Source of the DNA: Calendula officinalis | Lineage: Eukaryota; Streptophyta; Magnoliopsida; Asterales; Asteraceae | Length of the DNA stretch: 64,000 nt | Assembly (NCBI GenBank): GCA_963853835.1 | Contig: OY970820.1 | Span: 17,973,873 to 18,037,872 of the forward strand | Direction of reading: 5' to 3' | The notes under the pieces: model-generated | Databases searched by the model: none | What the model was told of the DNA's origin: nothing | What the model saw: the letters and a program-made list of their open reading frames with translations, nothing else | Made by a program: the position numbers and the translations under genes | Part shown: piece after piece, positions 9,771 to 20,708 of the stretch | Position numbering within the stretch: the first letter of the stretch is position 1 | Layout of the letters: each line of letters begins with the position of its first letter

Positions 9771-10284
9771 TGTTGAGTTTAGAACTACTCTATATAAATC
9801 GATCTTTAGGCTCAAGAATAGTAAGTTCTTGATCTGGAATATACAACTATAAATAATAAAACTTGCGGAATTTAAACGAACATATTTGTATTGTTTAAAC
9901 AAGGTTTTTCATTATTTTCATCACTAAAAGCCCCAATTCTACATAAAATATGTAGAACGGTTTTAAACTTGTAACAGGATCATAATATGACCTTGAGGCT
10001 TAAAGAACACACACATACACGTTTTTGATAAAACGTGGGTTTCAAGAACGACTAACTCTATGTCATTAGGTCTCTTTATATAATAGAGAACCTAAGACTT
10101 ACAAGGAAAGGATAATTACTAAATCTTTTGAATTCTATAAAGATATACTAAATCTTTTACATTTATCATTATCTCCTAAATCTTCATTCAAATCTTGAAT
10201 TCCATATCAACGATTTAGGTCCTTGTAGTTTCCAAGTTTTGACACATCAAATCTAAATGAATATTATCTAAAATATTCCTAACA
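9771..10284 (-). repeat. LTR 1 of tri-LTR array
   Basis: On the minus strand TGTTAGGAATATT...AACTCAACA. The terminal ACA differs from the GCA ending of the other two LTRs. It forms the 3' boundary of the array, next to CACAG. Confidence 0.85.
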
Positions 10285-11632
10285 ATCTTCTCATATTTGA
10301 TTTGATAAAACTTATAGAATTAGCTTCGAATCTTCAAGTCTCTTCCCCTTTTTGACATAATCAAATACAAATCTGAAACTTGAACTTCCCCTTGAATGAT
10401 CAACACTTTTTCTTCACCTGAAAGTGTTCTATCATTCTTGTGCCTTTGAGGCTATATCAATTACATTGAAAATAAATCATCTTTTATTTGAAGTTGAAGT
10501 AGAAATTCAAACTATGCATCACATCCCGTCTAAATCAAGTAATCAGCAACATCATATCTTGTATAAAGGACATTCTTGCCTTCAACAGATCTTTTCGTTA
10601 AGATTCTGTTGAATTGCAGTTACATCAATACATAACATCTTATGTAGTAAGACTTTCCACTTCTTCTTCAAACAAAATTAAATAAATCTTTTTCTGTAAT
10701 TGACTAATGAAGATCAAATATATAACAAATAAACCTTCTTCCTTTATCTTCATCAAGCCTTCAACCTGTGTGTGTGAATAACGTGATTCGTTTCACATTA
10801 ATATCACGAGTTATTTTCATCCTATTTTTATCGAGAATAAATAATAATAAGTGATTAACCCGGATACTTTCAATAAACCGTAGTATGGAATGAACATGGT
10901 GTGTGTCATGTTTTCCAAAATATGATGTATCCGTTATGAGGAAGAAATCAGTACTAAATTTGTACCCATGAGGATCAGTAGCAAAATTTTGATCAATCAG
11001 TAGTAACGTTGTAGAATCCGGATCAGTAGTAACGTTGAATTTTATCTACGTTCCTCATTTACTACTGACCAGTATTAACTGAAATTAGTAGATCAGTAGT
11101 AGACGCCATGAATGATCAGTAGAAAAATTTACAGCAGTAGTAAAGTGATCAGTACAAAGTGATCAGTGGTAAAAAAATAATAATGAGTGACCAGTAGTTA
11201 CTGAGCGAACGATCAGTTAAATGTGTATCTTGAGCGCTAGATTCGCCTACATCCCAGCTACTAATACTTGGAGATTTATGGTGCTCATTAAAAAATAAAT
11301 ATATTATTTGATTCGTTCATATCTAAAGTGTCAAATATTTTCCTTTGACATCTCACCAGAGAAAACTTGAATTTAGTACCGAATAATAATAAATAATTCA
11401 CCAAAATCGCACACTTATTTAATTATATACGTGATGCAGAATTACCACCAAAAAAAATATTAAGCAAATTGATACCGGTTTCGATGACGGTTTCCTATGA
11501 TGATGGGTGAGAGAGAAGGCCACTGACCACAAATTAGAAATATGGCCATGCATGTATCGTAGGCTTCATGATTCTTCATGCGATCAATCCTTGTTTGATT
11601 CCAGATCCGGAGCCACCCGCTCTTATACCAAT
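10285..11632 (-). other. Internal region 1 of tri-LTR array
   Basis: 1348 bp with no recognisable protein. A cluster of GATCAGTAGTA-like motifs lies at about 10968-11220. The primer site at 11619-11630 is mutated (GCTCTTATACCA instead of GCTCTGATACCA on the plus strand). Confidence 0.8.
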
Positions 11633-12148
11633 TGCTGAGTTTAGAACAACTCTATATAAATCGATCTTTAGGCTCAAGAATAGTAAGTTCTTGATCTGGT
11701 TTATATACAACTACAAATAATAAAACTTGCGGAATTTAAACGAACATATTTGTATTGTTTAAACAAGGTTTTTCATTATTTTCATCACTAAAAGCCCCAA
11801 TTCTACATAAAATATGTAGAACGGTTTTAAAATTGTAACAGGATCATAATATGACCTTGAGGCTTAAAGAACACACACATACACGTTTTTGATAAAACGT
11901 GGGTTTCAAGAACGACTAACTCTATGTCATTAGGTCTCTTTATATAACAGAGAACCTAAGACTTACAAGGAAAAGATAATTACTAAATCTTTTGAATTCT
12001 ATAAAGATATACTAAATCTTTTACATTTATCATTATCTCCTAAATCTTCATTCAAATCTTGAATTCCATATCAATGATTTAGGTCCTTGTAGTTTCCAAG
12101 TTTTGACACATCAAATCTAAATGAATATTATCTAGAATATTCCTAACA
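11633..12148 (-). repeat. LTR 2 (shared middle LTR) of tri-LTR array
   Basis: Serves both as the 5' LTR of the left unit and the 3' LTR of the right unit. It has a primer site on its left and a polypurine tract on its right (plus strand ATCTTCCCCTATTTG from 12149). Confidence 0.85.
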
Positions 12149-13496
12149 ATCTTCCCCTATTTGATTTGACAAAACTTATAGAATTAGCTTCGAATCTTCA
12201 AGTCTCTTCCCCTTTTTGACATAATCAAATACAAATCTGAAACTTGAACTTCCCCTTTAATGATCAACACTTTTTCTTCCCCTGAAAGTGTTCTGTCATT
12301 CTTGTGCCTTTGAGGCTATATCAATTACATTGAAAATAAATCATCTTTTATTTGAAGTTGAAGTAGAAATTCAAACTATGCATCACATCCCGTCTAAATC
12401 AAGTAATCAGCAACATCATATCTTGTATAAAGGACATTCTTGCCTTCAACAGATCTTTTCATTAAGATTCTATTGAATTGCAGTTACATCAATACATAAC
12501 ATCTTATGTAGTAAGACTTTCCACTTCTTCTTCAAACAAAATTAAATAAATCTTTTTCTGTAATTGACTATGAAGATCAAATATATAACAAATAAACCTT
12601 CTTTCTTTATCTTCATCAAGCCTTCAACCTGTGTGTGTGAATAATGTGATTCGTTTCACATTAATATCACGAGTTATTTTCATCCTTTTTTTTATCGAGA
12701 ATAAATAATAATAAGTGATTAAATCGGATACTTTCAATAAACTGTAGTATGGAATGAACATGGTGTGTGTCATGTTTTCCAAAATATGATGTATCGGTTA
12801 TGAGGAAGAAATCAGTACTAAATTTGTACCCATGAGGATCAGTAGCAAAATTTTGATCAATCAGTAGTAACGTTGTAGAATCTGGATCAGTAGTAACGTT
12901 GAATTTTATCTACTTTCCTCATTTACTACTGATCAGTATTAACTGAAATTAGCAGATCAGTAGTAGACGCCATGAATGATCAGTAGAAAAATTTACAGCA
13001 TTAGTAAAGTGATCAGTACAAAGTGATCAGTAGTAAAAAAATAATAATGAGTGACCAGTAGTTACTGAGCGAACAATCAGTTAAATGAGTATCTTGAGCG
13101 CTTGATTCGCCTACATCCCAGCTACTAATACTTGGAGATTTATGGTGCTCATTAAAAAATCAATATATTATTTGATTCGTTCATATCTAAAGTGTCAAAG
13201 ATATTCCTTTGACATCTCACCAGAGAAAACTTGAATTTAGTACCGAATAATAATAAATAATTCACCAAAATCGCACACTTATTTAATTATATACGTGATG
13301 CAGAATTACCACCAAAAAAAATATTAAGCAAATTGATACCGGTTTCGATGACAGTTTCCTATGATGATGGGTGAGAGAGAAGGCCACATACCACAAATCA
13401 GAAATATGGCCATGCATGTATCGTAGGCTTCATGATTCATCATGCGATCAATCCTTGTTTGATTCCAGATCTGGGGCCACCTGCTCTGATACCAAT
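12149..13496 (-). other. Internal region 2 of tri-LTR array
   Basis: 1348 bp, near-identical to 10285-11632, including the GATCAGTA cluster at about 12832-13082. The primer site is intact: plus strand GCTCTGATACCA at 13483-13494, two bases from the LTR. Confidence 0.8.
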
Positions 13497-14008
13497 TGCT
13501 GAGTTTAGAACAACTCTATATAAATTGATCTTTAGGCTCAAGAATAGTAAGTTCTTGATCTGGAATATACAACTACAAATAATAAAACTTGCGGAACTTA
13601 AACGAACATAATTGTATTGTTTAAACAATATTTTTCATTATTTTCATCACTAAAAGCCCCAATTCTACATAAAATATGTAGAACGGTTTTAAACTTGTAA
13701 CAGGATCATAATATGACCTTCAGGCTTAAAGAACACACATACACGTTTTTGATAAAACGTGGGTTTCAAGAACGACTAATTCTATGTCATTAGGTCTCTT
13801 TATATAATAGAGAACCTAAGACTTACAAGGAAAAGATAATTACTAAATCTTTTGAATTCTATAAAGATATACTAAATCTTTTACATTTATCATTATCTCC
13901 TAAATCTTCATTCAAATCTTGAATTCCATATCAACGATTTAGGTCTTTATAGTTTCCAAGTTTTGACACATCAAATCTAAATGAATATTATCTTGAATAT
14001 TCCTAACA
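13497..14008 (-). repeat. LTR 3 (5' LTR) of tri-LTR array
   Basis: 512 bp, TGTTAGGAATATT...AACTCAGCA on the minus strand, followed by AT and the Met-tRNA primer site. Flanked outside by the target duplication CACAG (14009-14013). Confidence 0.85.
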
Positions 14009-14373
14009 CACAGCCTTCAAACTAGGTCAAAATACAGTCGATTAATTATTCCTTCAAAGTCCAAAATTCCATCTTTCCTTGAATTAATGGTTAAGGTATG
14101 TTGATTTATTTTATTATACGATCATTGATTTTGTTAGTGTGGTAATTCTTATGACGTAATATTATAGAACGCTTACTTCATCTTCTTCCAAAAACCTTAT
14201 TGTTCAAGACAATGTTAGCGATGTAAGTGAAAAATCTTCGGAATATAGCATTTATTCTTCAAATACTGTGTCACTAGATCACTTTGAACTACCTTTTTTG
14301 TAACTATGACAATTCATTTTTTTGGAATGCTTTGATTCATTTTGGTTGGAACAAGTAATAGAAACCTATTGAG

Positions 14374-14560
14374 CAAGTCATTTTCCCCTTTTTTATATAA
14401 TTTTATGAAAGTAGGTTACCTTTTTGTGATCATAATAAAAGTATGTACCCTTAAATAAACTTTGAAGGAAAGTAGATTACCATTTAGTTATCAAAATAAA
14501 AATACGTACTCTTAAATGAACTTTGATAGAAAGTAGATTACCCTTGTGTGCATTTTGCCC
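14374..14560 (-). repeat. Right terminal inverted repeat of Mutator-like element
   Basis: Inverted copy of 9508-9694 with the same ~62-bp subrepeats, diverged by scattered substitutions. Confidence 0.75.
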
Positions 14561-14569
14561 TTTTGTAAT

Positions 14570-15379
14570 AGTGACCATAATGAAACTAATTAACTTTTGA
14601 GTTTGGCCTTTTTTAAAGAGAAAATATAACGTCAAGTTTGGACCAAGTAGGCAAGTATACATACACCTATACATACGCGTAAACACCACTCGTTCCCGAT
14701 CATAATTTTTATTTCTCGACTTTATGGTGTTTCATTTCCCAGGATAGAGAGAGAGGATTCGATTTGGTTCGGTTAAATTAATTTCTAGCCTATTCTTTCA
14801 GTTGTAATAGATTAGTTTCCATCTTCTATTTGTTTCATTTTTAATGTAAAAGTATTGATATAGAACTATGAGTTTCTATTTTACAAATATATGTAACAAA
14901 ATGAAGATAGAGATGAGCCAATGGAAGATTAGAGACACAGTTTGTAACCAAATTCATGTCCATAGATCAAATTTCGATGAGGAGGATAATGAAATCCAAA
15001 TTGCGAATAACCGTCTAAGAGCACCCACAATTTTTTCTTTTTTTGTCTACGATTGTTTGTAGTTAAACTAAGTCGATACATTTTCATGTTTATAAAAATA
15101 AAAAATATATGAAAATTACACAGTAGCTATTAATACATGTTCGTATAAATTGGTTACCCAAGAATTAAATAATTGTAGATGTTGAATCGCAGAAAATCGA
15201 TGTTGTTGTTGCTATTCATTTAAAGAAAATTAATTACACAAAAATATAGTGACTAAATGTTACAGAATTAAAGAAAATGATGCCCATGTTGTTCATTTAC
15301 AGAAAACCAATTACCCAGAAATCGTTTACTTGTTCATATAACCTAGAAATTCGTTAACCCAATAGGTTAAATCAATTAG
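14570..15379. other. AT-rich noncoding spacer
   Basis: No recognisable gene on either strand. A short open frame at 14868-15062 has no family features. Sequence around 15330-15355 (ATAACCTAGAAATTCGTTAA) recurs in similar form near 15790-15805, suggesting old repeat sequence split by the LINE fragment. Confidence 0.5.
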
Positions 15380-15726
15380 CCAAGTGGTCGATACAAATGT
15401 GGATGACTTGGATGTTTTGTTGAGTTCTTTAGATGATAGTTCTATAAGTATGAAATGGAAGTTGATTATTGAGGCCGTGTACTTTACGGTAGTGTGGATT
15501 ATGTGGCGGCATAGAAATGCAATTACGTTCGAGAATGGAGATGCCCGAAGAAACATGTTAGTTGACGCCATAAAAGAAATCGCTTATATTTGGGTATGTA
15601 ATCTTAGAGTTAAGTACAAAGTTAGTTGGATCGAATGGCTTATTTTACCTTGTAATTGTTAACTCTTTGTTTTCTAGCTTTTAGCTAGTTGTGTTTTAAT
15701 GAAAGTCGTTTCCAAAAAAAAAAAAA
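15380..15726 (+). mobile_element. 5'-truncated LINE (L1-type) 3' end
   Basis: The frame 15384-15662 encodes the C-terminal tail of plant L1 reverse transcriptases: a hydrophobic helix, then VVWIMWRHRNAITFENG, later YIWVCNLRVKYKVSWIEWLILP, then a stop. A poly(A) run follows from about 15714. The repeat AATTAG flanks it (15374-15379, and 15725-15730 overlapping the poly(A)). It is a dead-on-arrival copy: all catalytic domains are absent. Confidence 0.7.
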
Positions 15727-15820
15727 TTAGGCAGTAATTCTTTAATCTAGAAAGTCGGTTAACCAAAATAATCATTTACATGTTCGTATAACTCAGAAAT
15801 TCGTTAAATGAACCATAGAT

Positions 15821-15968
15821 TAGAATCTTATGAAATTCAATTTCATCAAGTTCCATTATATTTCAGCAAACCAAACAACATCGTAACCAGACGCTAGAAT
15901 GTGATGAAATTCAATTTCATCAATTACCATTATATTTCAGCAAACCAAACAACATCGTAACATTTAAC
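15821..15968. repeat. 74-bp direct duplication
   Basis: TAGAAT...GAAATTCAATTTCATCA...TTATATTTCAGCAAACC and onward occurs twice with a 74-bp period (first unit 15821-15894, second from 15895). The core GAAATTCAATTTC is itself near-palindromic. Noncoding. Confidence 0.7.
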
Positions 15969-16601
15969 ATTGCTACGTACTCTTTTTGATAAGGACATGT
16001 TTTATCATTATATAAGCAACATTAAATATTCAAATGTCATAACCACTTGGTCTAGATTTATGGTTACCAAGGATAGCCTTAGACCATCTCTAATGGAAGA
16101 TTTTTTAAGAGGTTGATACTATTTGAATAACCTTTAAAATAACTTTTTACCATTGAAATATATGATTTTTTTAAGATGTCACTCCAACAATTTATTCTTC
16201 CCCAAGCACTTGAACATCTTTCAATGTTTGAGTCTTTTAGTCCCTATATTTTATAATTTTACATTTTAAACCCATATATATTTATATGTGAATCATTTAT
16301 TATTTCTATAACTTTAAATTATAACTTTATCATATATCAATACTTTTTAAAATACTATTATAATAGTTTTGTAAAAGACAATTTAAAAAAAATGTTAAGT
16401 TTTGTAATGCTATAAAAATTGTTAAATTAAATAAGTGAGGGGTATTTATAAAACATTTGATATAGTTAAAAGTAAATTAGTAATATTTATAAAAAAAAAA
16501 TTAAAAAAGTTAACCATTGGAGAAGTTTTTAACTAATAGGTTATTAGATGATGTAATAAAAGTAATAAGTAATTGGAGAAGTTAACCATTGTACATATTT
16601 C
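15969..16601. other. AT-rich noncoding sequence
   Basis: Very AT-rich. The phrases CCATCTCTAATGG (about 16084) and CCATTGGAGAAG (about 16514) resemble loosely inverted ends of a small MITE, but I could not define boundaries. No gene seen. Confidence 0.35.
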
Positions 16602-16676
16602 TGGCGATTAAAAGTCCATTGATTACATATTTTTATAACGAATACAGTACATAAGCATGATAACTGTGTATAAAAT
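16602..16676 (+). repeat. Left arm of 75-bp inverted repeat
   Basis: TGGCGATTAAAAGTCCATTG... is complementary, with few mismatches, to 17715-17789. The arms enclose Helitron helicase copy 1. No convincing target duplication was found outside them. Confidence 0.75.
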
Positions 16677-16868
16677 AGAGGAAAAAGTCAATCATTGGCG
16701 TTTTGTTCGATTACATGTTTTGACATATAATAACACAGATGATCAATCTCCAGTGTTTCATGTTATAAAAAATAAACCTAACTAAGAATAAAATAGAGGG
16801 GGGGGGGATGTCTAAATATGCGTATCAGTCATCATGTAAAACCTCCTAATACACCACGTTTGGTGTGT

Positions 16869-17699
16869 AAACTCCCTCGAGATTAATTTTTTTTTTGCTG
16901 GATTTCCTAATTCTTTTGTCATGTCACGTGAAATTCCTCTTGAAATGGCAGCGTAAAGTTGTCCATCCGAGAAAACCTATTCCGGAAGATAAACGCCGAC
17001 ATTGAGAATTGTCTGTCCTTGAGCTTTGTTGATTGTCATAGCAAAGCTTAGCGAGCAAATATCCTTCGGTTACACATTATTTCTTACGATGTAATGGGTC
17101 AAATGTGTCAAAAGTCCTGAAAGTAAGGTGAAATATATCGGTTAAGATTTCTGTATCTCTATGTTTTGACAGAGGTCTTTAAACAAATCTTTCATCAATG
17201 CCAACACAAAGATGTGCATCTCTTATAGGCAAGTAGTTCTTTACCAGAGTTTTAAAACCAAATATCTACAAATCAAATAAAATAAAATAAAAGTTTTGAG
17301 TTCCACGATATTGAAATAAATTATAATCTGACAAAAAATTACTGACTTTATATATAGTCAACTTAGGAAAAAAGTCAAACCTTTTACAACATCTTTATTT
17401 TCGTTACCAAAGTATGTGCCTGTAGCTAAGCAACATCTTTTAAAAATCATCTTGGTTTTTGCAAGTGCCCTCAACTCTGCCATAGGTCATCACTTATTAT
17501 TGACCAGTTTGACCACTTCCAAATAAGAAAACATTTAACAGAATCAGACTTATCACAAATATGGGCCGGGTTATAACTCCAATTGGATCGAGATAGAATT
17601 TCAAGTAAAACTTTAAGGGGCGTTTGGCTCGAAGTAATCTTCCGTAATGTAATTAAATTCGGTTGGAATTGAATTCAGTTGTAATTGAATACAATTACA
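16869..17699 (-). pseudogene. Helitron helicase C-terminal pseudogene, copy 1
   Basis: On the minus strand, about 16905-17075 encodes the conserved C-terminal motifs of Helitron/Pif1-type helicases: SLSFAMTINKAQGQT, NVGVYLPE, then a stop codon, then VFSDGQLYAAISRG. The expected residue at the stop in such helicases is proline (EPVFSHGQLYVALSRG in typical members). The rest of the block shows other decayed helicase-like sequence but no open frame. It shares this stop with copy 2, so the duplication came after inactivation. Confidence 0.75.
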
Positions 17700-17714
17700 C
17701 GGTTGGCTACTAAA

Positions 17715-17789
17715 ATTTTATACACAGTTTTTATGCTTATGTACTGTATTCGTTATAAAAATATGTAACCAATGGACTTTTATTCGCCA
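17715..17789 (-). repeat. Right arm of 75-bp inverted repeat
   Basis: Inverse complement of 16602-16676, ending ...CAATGGACTTTTATTCGCCA on the plus strand. Confidence 0.75.
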
Positions 17790-18220
17790 TATGCCAAAAT
17801 AACATGTAAGGTTTAAAATGCTAAAATTAGTGAAAGTTTTAGGATAACTAATCGAATGTCTTAAATATAATTACCTAACTAAACTTTATATTATTATAAT
17901 GATATTAACCTTTTTTAATAAAGCAATTTATGTACCAAGAGGCTGTGAGTTTAAATCTCATTGTAGACGGCTAATAATTAACCTTTTTTTTAATAAAACA
18001 AATAATGCTAGAAAAAATATTTGTTATATTACACAACTCAATGTTCACTTCATTTATTTTATGAAAATGCATAACATAGTTCGGGATTTAATAATTTGTT
18101 TATTACTAAAAATATATGAAAATATTTGTTTTAACTAAGAAATTATTTTAAAGTTACGAATTTCAAATGAATAAAATATTATTATAGAAGTAAAAGATTA
18201 TAAAATTTTCTATAAGTCAT
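17790..18220. other. AT-rich sequence ahead of a Helitron 3' end
   Basis: No gene recognised. About 17927-17975 contains GAGGCTGTGAGTTTAAATCTCA, which resembles a tRNA B-box-like promoter remnant. The block may be the body of a small non-autonomous Helitron ending at 18248; its 5' TC end was not identified. Confidence 0.35.
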
Positions 18221-18248
18221 CCGTGATTTATCACGGGTTATAGGCTAG
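18221..18248 (+). mobile_element. Helitron 3' terminus
   Basis: A 6-bp-stem hairpin CCGTGATTTATCACGG (18221-18236) is followed eight bases later by CTAG (18245-18248) and then T, the standard 3' end of plant Helitrons (hairpin, CTRR, inserted before T). Orientation is plus, opposite to the flanking helicase fragments, so it is probably a separate non-autonomous copy. Confidence 0.6.
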
Positions 18249-18588
18249 TTTTCATAATATTTTACGAGCAGTAATTTTCATAATCTTTGTATGAACTTCT
18301 TACAATATACATACATGCTCAAGGTATAGAATTCAAATCTATGATCTTATAATCTTTTATCATCCGCTTGATACAAACCACACATGCAAAAATTACGATA
18401 AGAGCCCTCAAATTTTCAAAATGCTTGATTTAAGGTCGTTTGAACAACAATGTTGACCAAACTAATTCTTTTGGAACCTTGAAGGTCTGTACTGGTAGAA
18501 AGGCTGATACACAAATATCTTTTAAAATTTCCTATCAACATTTTGAGTGCATAGTCAATACCAACAACATCACCTATTTCAAAATTTT

Positions 18589-19413
18589 AAACTCCGTCGA
18601 GATTAATTTTTTTTGCTGGATTTCCTAATTCTTTTGTCGTGTCACGTGAAATTCCTCTTGAAATGGCAGCGTAAAGTTGTCCATCCGAGAAAACCTATTC
18701 CGGAAGATAAACGCCAACATTGGGAATTGTCTGTCCTTGAGCTTTGTTGATTTTCATAGCAAAGCTTAGCGAGCAAATATCCTTCGGTTACACATTATTT
18801 CTTACGATGTAATGGGTCAAATGTGTCAAAAGTCCTGAAAGTAAGGTGAAATAGATCGGTTAAGATTTCTGTATCTCTATGTTTTGACAGAGGTCTTTAA
18901 ACAAATCTTTCATCAATGCCAACACAAAGATGTGCATCTCTTATAGACAAGTAGTTCTTTACCAGAGTTTTAATACCAAATATCTACAAATCAAATAAAA
19001 TAAAAGTTTTGAGTTCCACGATATTGAAATAAATTATAATCTGACAAAAAATTACTGACTTTATATATAGTCAACTTAGGAAAAAAGTCAAACCTTTTAC
19101 AACATCTTTATTTTCGTTACCAAAGTATGTGCCTGTAGCTAAGCAACATCTTTTAAAAATCATCTTGGTTTTTGCAAGTGCCCTCAACTCTGCCGTAGGT
19201 CTTCACTTATTATTGACCAGTTTGACCACTTCCAAATAAGAAAACATTTACCAGAATCAGACTTATCACAAATATGGGGATGGGTCATAACTCTAATTGG
19301 ATCGAGATAGAATTTCAAGTAAAACTTTAAGGGGCGTTTGGCTCGAAATAATCTTCTGTAATGTAATTAAATTCGGATGTAATTGAATTCTGTTGTAATT
19401 GAATACAATTACA
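18589..19413 (-). pseudogene. Helitron helicase C-terminal pseudogene, copy 2
   Basis: Direct repeat of 16869-17699, about 1.72 kb downstream and only slightly diverged. The minus strand gives FAMKINKAQGQTIPNVGVYLPE, the same in-frame stop, then VFSDGQLYAAISRG. It has the same downstream block ending in GTAATTGAATACAATTACA. Nothing here is functional. Confidence 0.75.
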
Positions 19414-20448
19414 ATTCCATCGTTAGTTGATGGAGTATATATGTAAGTTAAAAAAACGTAGAATTCAATATGTATTTAATATTTAAAAAAACGTAAATCA
19501 AAATATTTAGTATGTGCATATTTAATATTCAATATGTATTTCATATTTAAAAAAACGTAAATCCAAAAAAACGTAGAAGTCAACATGTAAATTAATGTGT
19601 GTTTAGTTTGTAAACGGTTTATAATTTTGGAAGGACAATAAATGCGAATTTTCTGTTAAGGCAGTTGTCTCTTAATTGTTACGTATAATACGTTAGTTAA
19701 TTGTATATTAATTGTAGATATCAAAAGGAAAACAAAAAAACGACATGGCACAGTGGTTATCACCTTGCTTGTTTTCCACAAGGTCTTGGGTTCGAATCTC
19801 GGGTAAGGCACTTTTATTTTGATTTTAAAGGGTGTTTGAACATTGCTAAAAATGAAAGTATTGAAAATTCAGACTTTCTCTTTTAAAAATATCAAGTATG
19901 TTTTTTAAAATAGTAAGATAAGATATATAACCTGAACTACTAACCTTCTAACTTCTAACTTAACGTTATAAAATAATCAAAATCAAATATCGTAATGGGC
20001 ATTAATTGCCGCAAATTAAACGAATATCCGAGCTCCGACATACGTCGGTAGCTAAATTTTTATTGAAAGGAAAATTAGTGACTAGTACGTAACAATCGGG
20101 GTAGAGATCAAAGATTGACTTTTTCCAAAATTAAAGTCTAAATCAATTCTGAATTAGTTTGAAACCGCCACTCCCTCTGTCTTTAATATTTATTTAACCC
20201 CTTACCTTTTATTTCTTTGAAGATCCCTTATTCTTTTTTTTTTCTTGTTGATTTTTGAAAAGCAAAAACACATATCTTTTAAATTATGTTTAAACCTATA
20301 TCATTTAAATACAGTGGGATTTAAATCCATAACGATAGGTAAATATGAAACACGATCAGCATAATATTTTCTTTTCTTTATTATCATTTACCCTTTATAG
20401 CCTAAAAATAATATAATCACCAATTTAATTTTTCCTCTAACTTAGTTA
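19414..20448. other. Noncoding spacer
   Basis: AT-rich. About 19450-19580 has short repeats of AAAAAACGTA and of TAATATTCAATATGTATTT. A tRNA-like promoter is listed separately. No gene seen. Confidence 0.5.
19742..19812 (+). repeat. tRNA-like pol III promoter, probable SINE head
   Basis: GGCACAGTGGTTATCACC resembles an A box and GGGTTCGAATCTCGGG a B box, spaced as in tRNAs. The middle can form CTTG/CAAG around a 7-base loop, but the acceptor stem does not close, so this is not a functional tRNA gene. Best read as a tRNA-derived SINE start or a tRNA pseudogene. Confidence 0.4.
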
Positions 20449-20708
20449 CTCCATCCATCCCACAAAAAAGTTCTCATTTCTTATTAAATTTTTATCCCAC
20501 AAAAAAATTTGCATTTCTCAAATTAATTGGGTTCACTTAATAAAATACTATTATTAACAAGGACTCACTACTAACTATCTCTTAAAAACATTTTCTTTCT
20601 TATATATAACCTTATACCTTAATAAAAGTAATTATCAATGATCAAACGACTAACAAGTAATAAAAATTCATAACTATATCTCCCTTTTTGTGTAGGACGG
20701 AAGGAATG
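20449..20708. mobile_element. Stowaway-like MITE (260 bp)
   Basis: Terminal inverted repeats CTCCATCCATCCCACAAAAA and CTTTTTGTGTAGGACGGAAG (imperfect), flanked by TA on both sides (20447-20448 and 20709-20710), the Tc1/mariner Stowaway signature. AT-rich, no coding capacity. Lies about 0.75 kb upstream of the U-box gene. Confidence 0.75.

Larger units (their letters stand above)
9771..14008 (-). mobile_element. Tandem tri-LTR non-autonomous retrotransposon (LTR-int-LTR-int-LTR)
   Basis: Three LTRs (9771-10284, 11633-12148, 13497-14008) alternate with two internal regions of exactly 1348 bp. One 5-bp target duplication, CACAG (9766-9770 and 14009-14013), brackets the whole array, so it behaves as one insertion that became tandem. 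Minus orientation is set by the Met-tRNA primer site beside the right LTR and a purine tract (AGGGGAAGAT on the minus strand) beside the middle LTR. Neither internal region codes for anything recognisable. Unit size and lack of genes make it TRIM/LARD-like, mobilised by a copia relative not in this window. Confidence 0.85.
9508..14560. mobile_element. Non-autonomous Mutator-like element with long terminal inverted repeats
   Basis: Ends are GGGCAAAATG...CATTTTGCCC. The inverted repeats are 9508-9694 and 14374-14560 (187 bp each). Flanks are TTTTGTAGT (9499-9507) and TTTTGTAAT (14561-14569), a 9-bp target duplication with one mismatch, the length typical of Mutator. Removing the retrotransposon array at 9771-14008 and one copy of its 5-bp repeat leaves an element of about 0.81 kb with no transposase. 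The inner sequence 14014-14373 holds no gene. Confidence 0.75.

Noticed and set aside
10424..10612. 62-codon frames repeated at 10424 and 12288
   Set aside because: They lie in the coding-free interior of the tri-LTR element and are identical only because the units are duplicated.
16080..16520. Small MITE with CCATCTCTAATGG and CCATTGGAGAAG ends
   Set aside because: The ends pair too loosely and no flanking duplication could be set, so it is mentioned only in the spacer entry.
19742..19812. Functional tRNA gene
   Set aside because: A and B boxes are present but the acceptor stem does not pair and the anticodon arm is poor.
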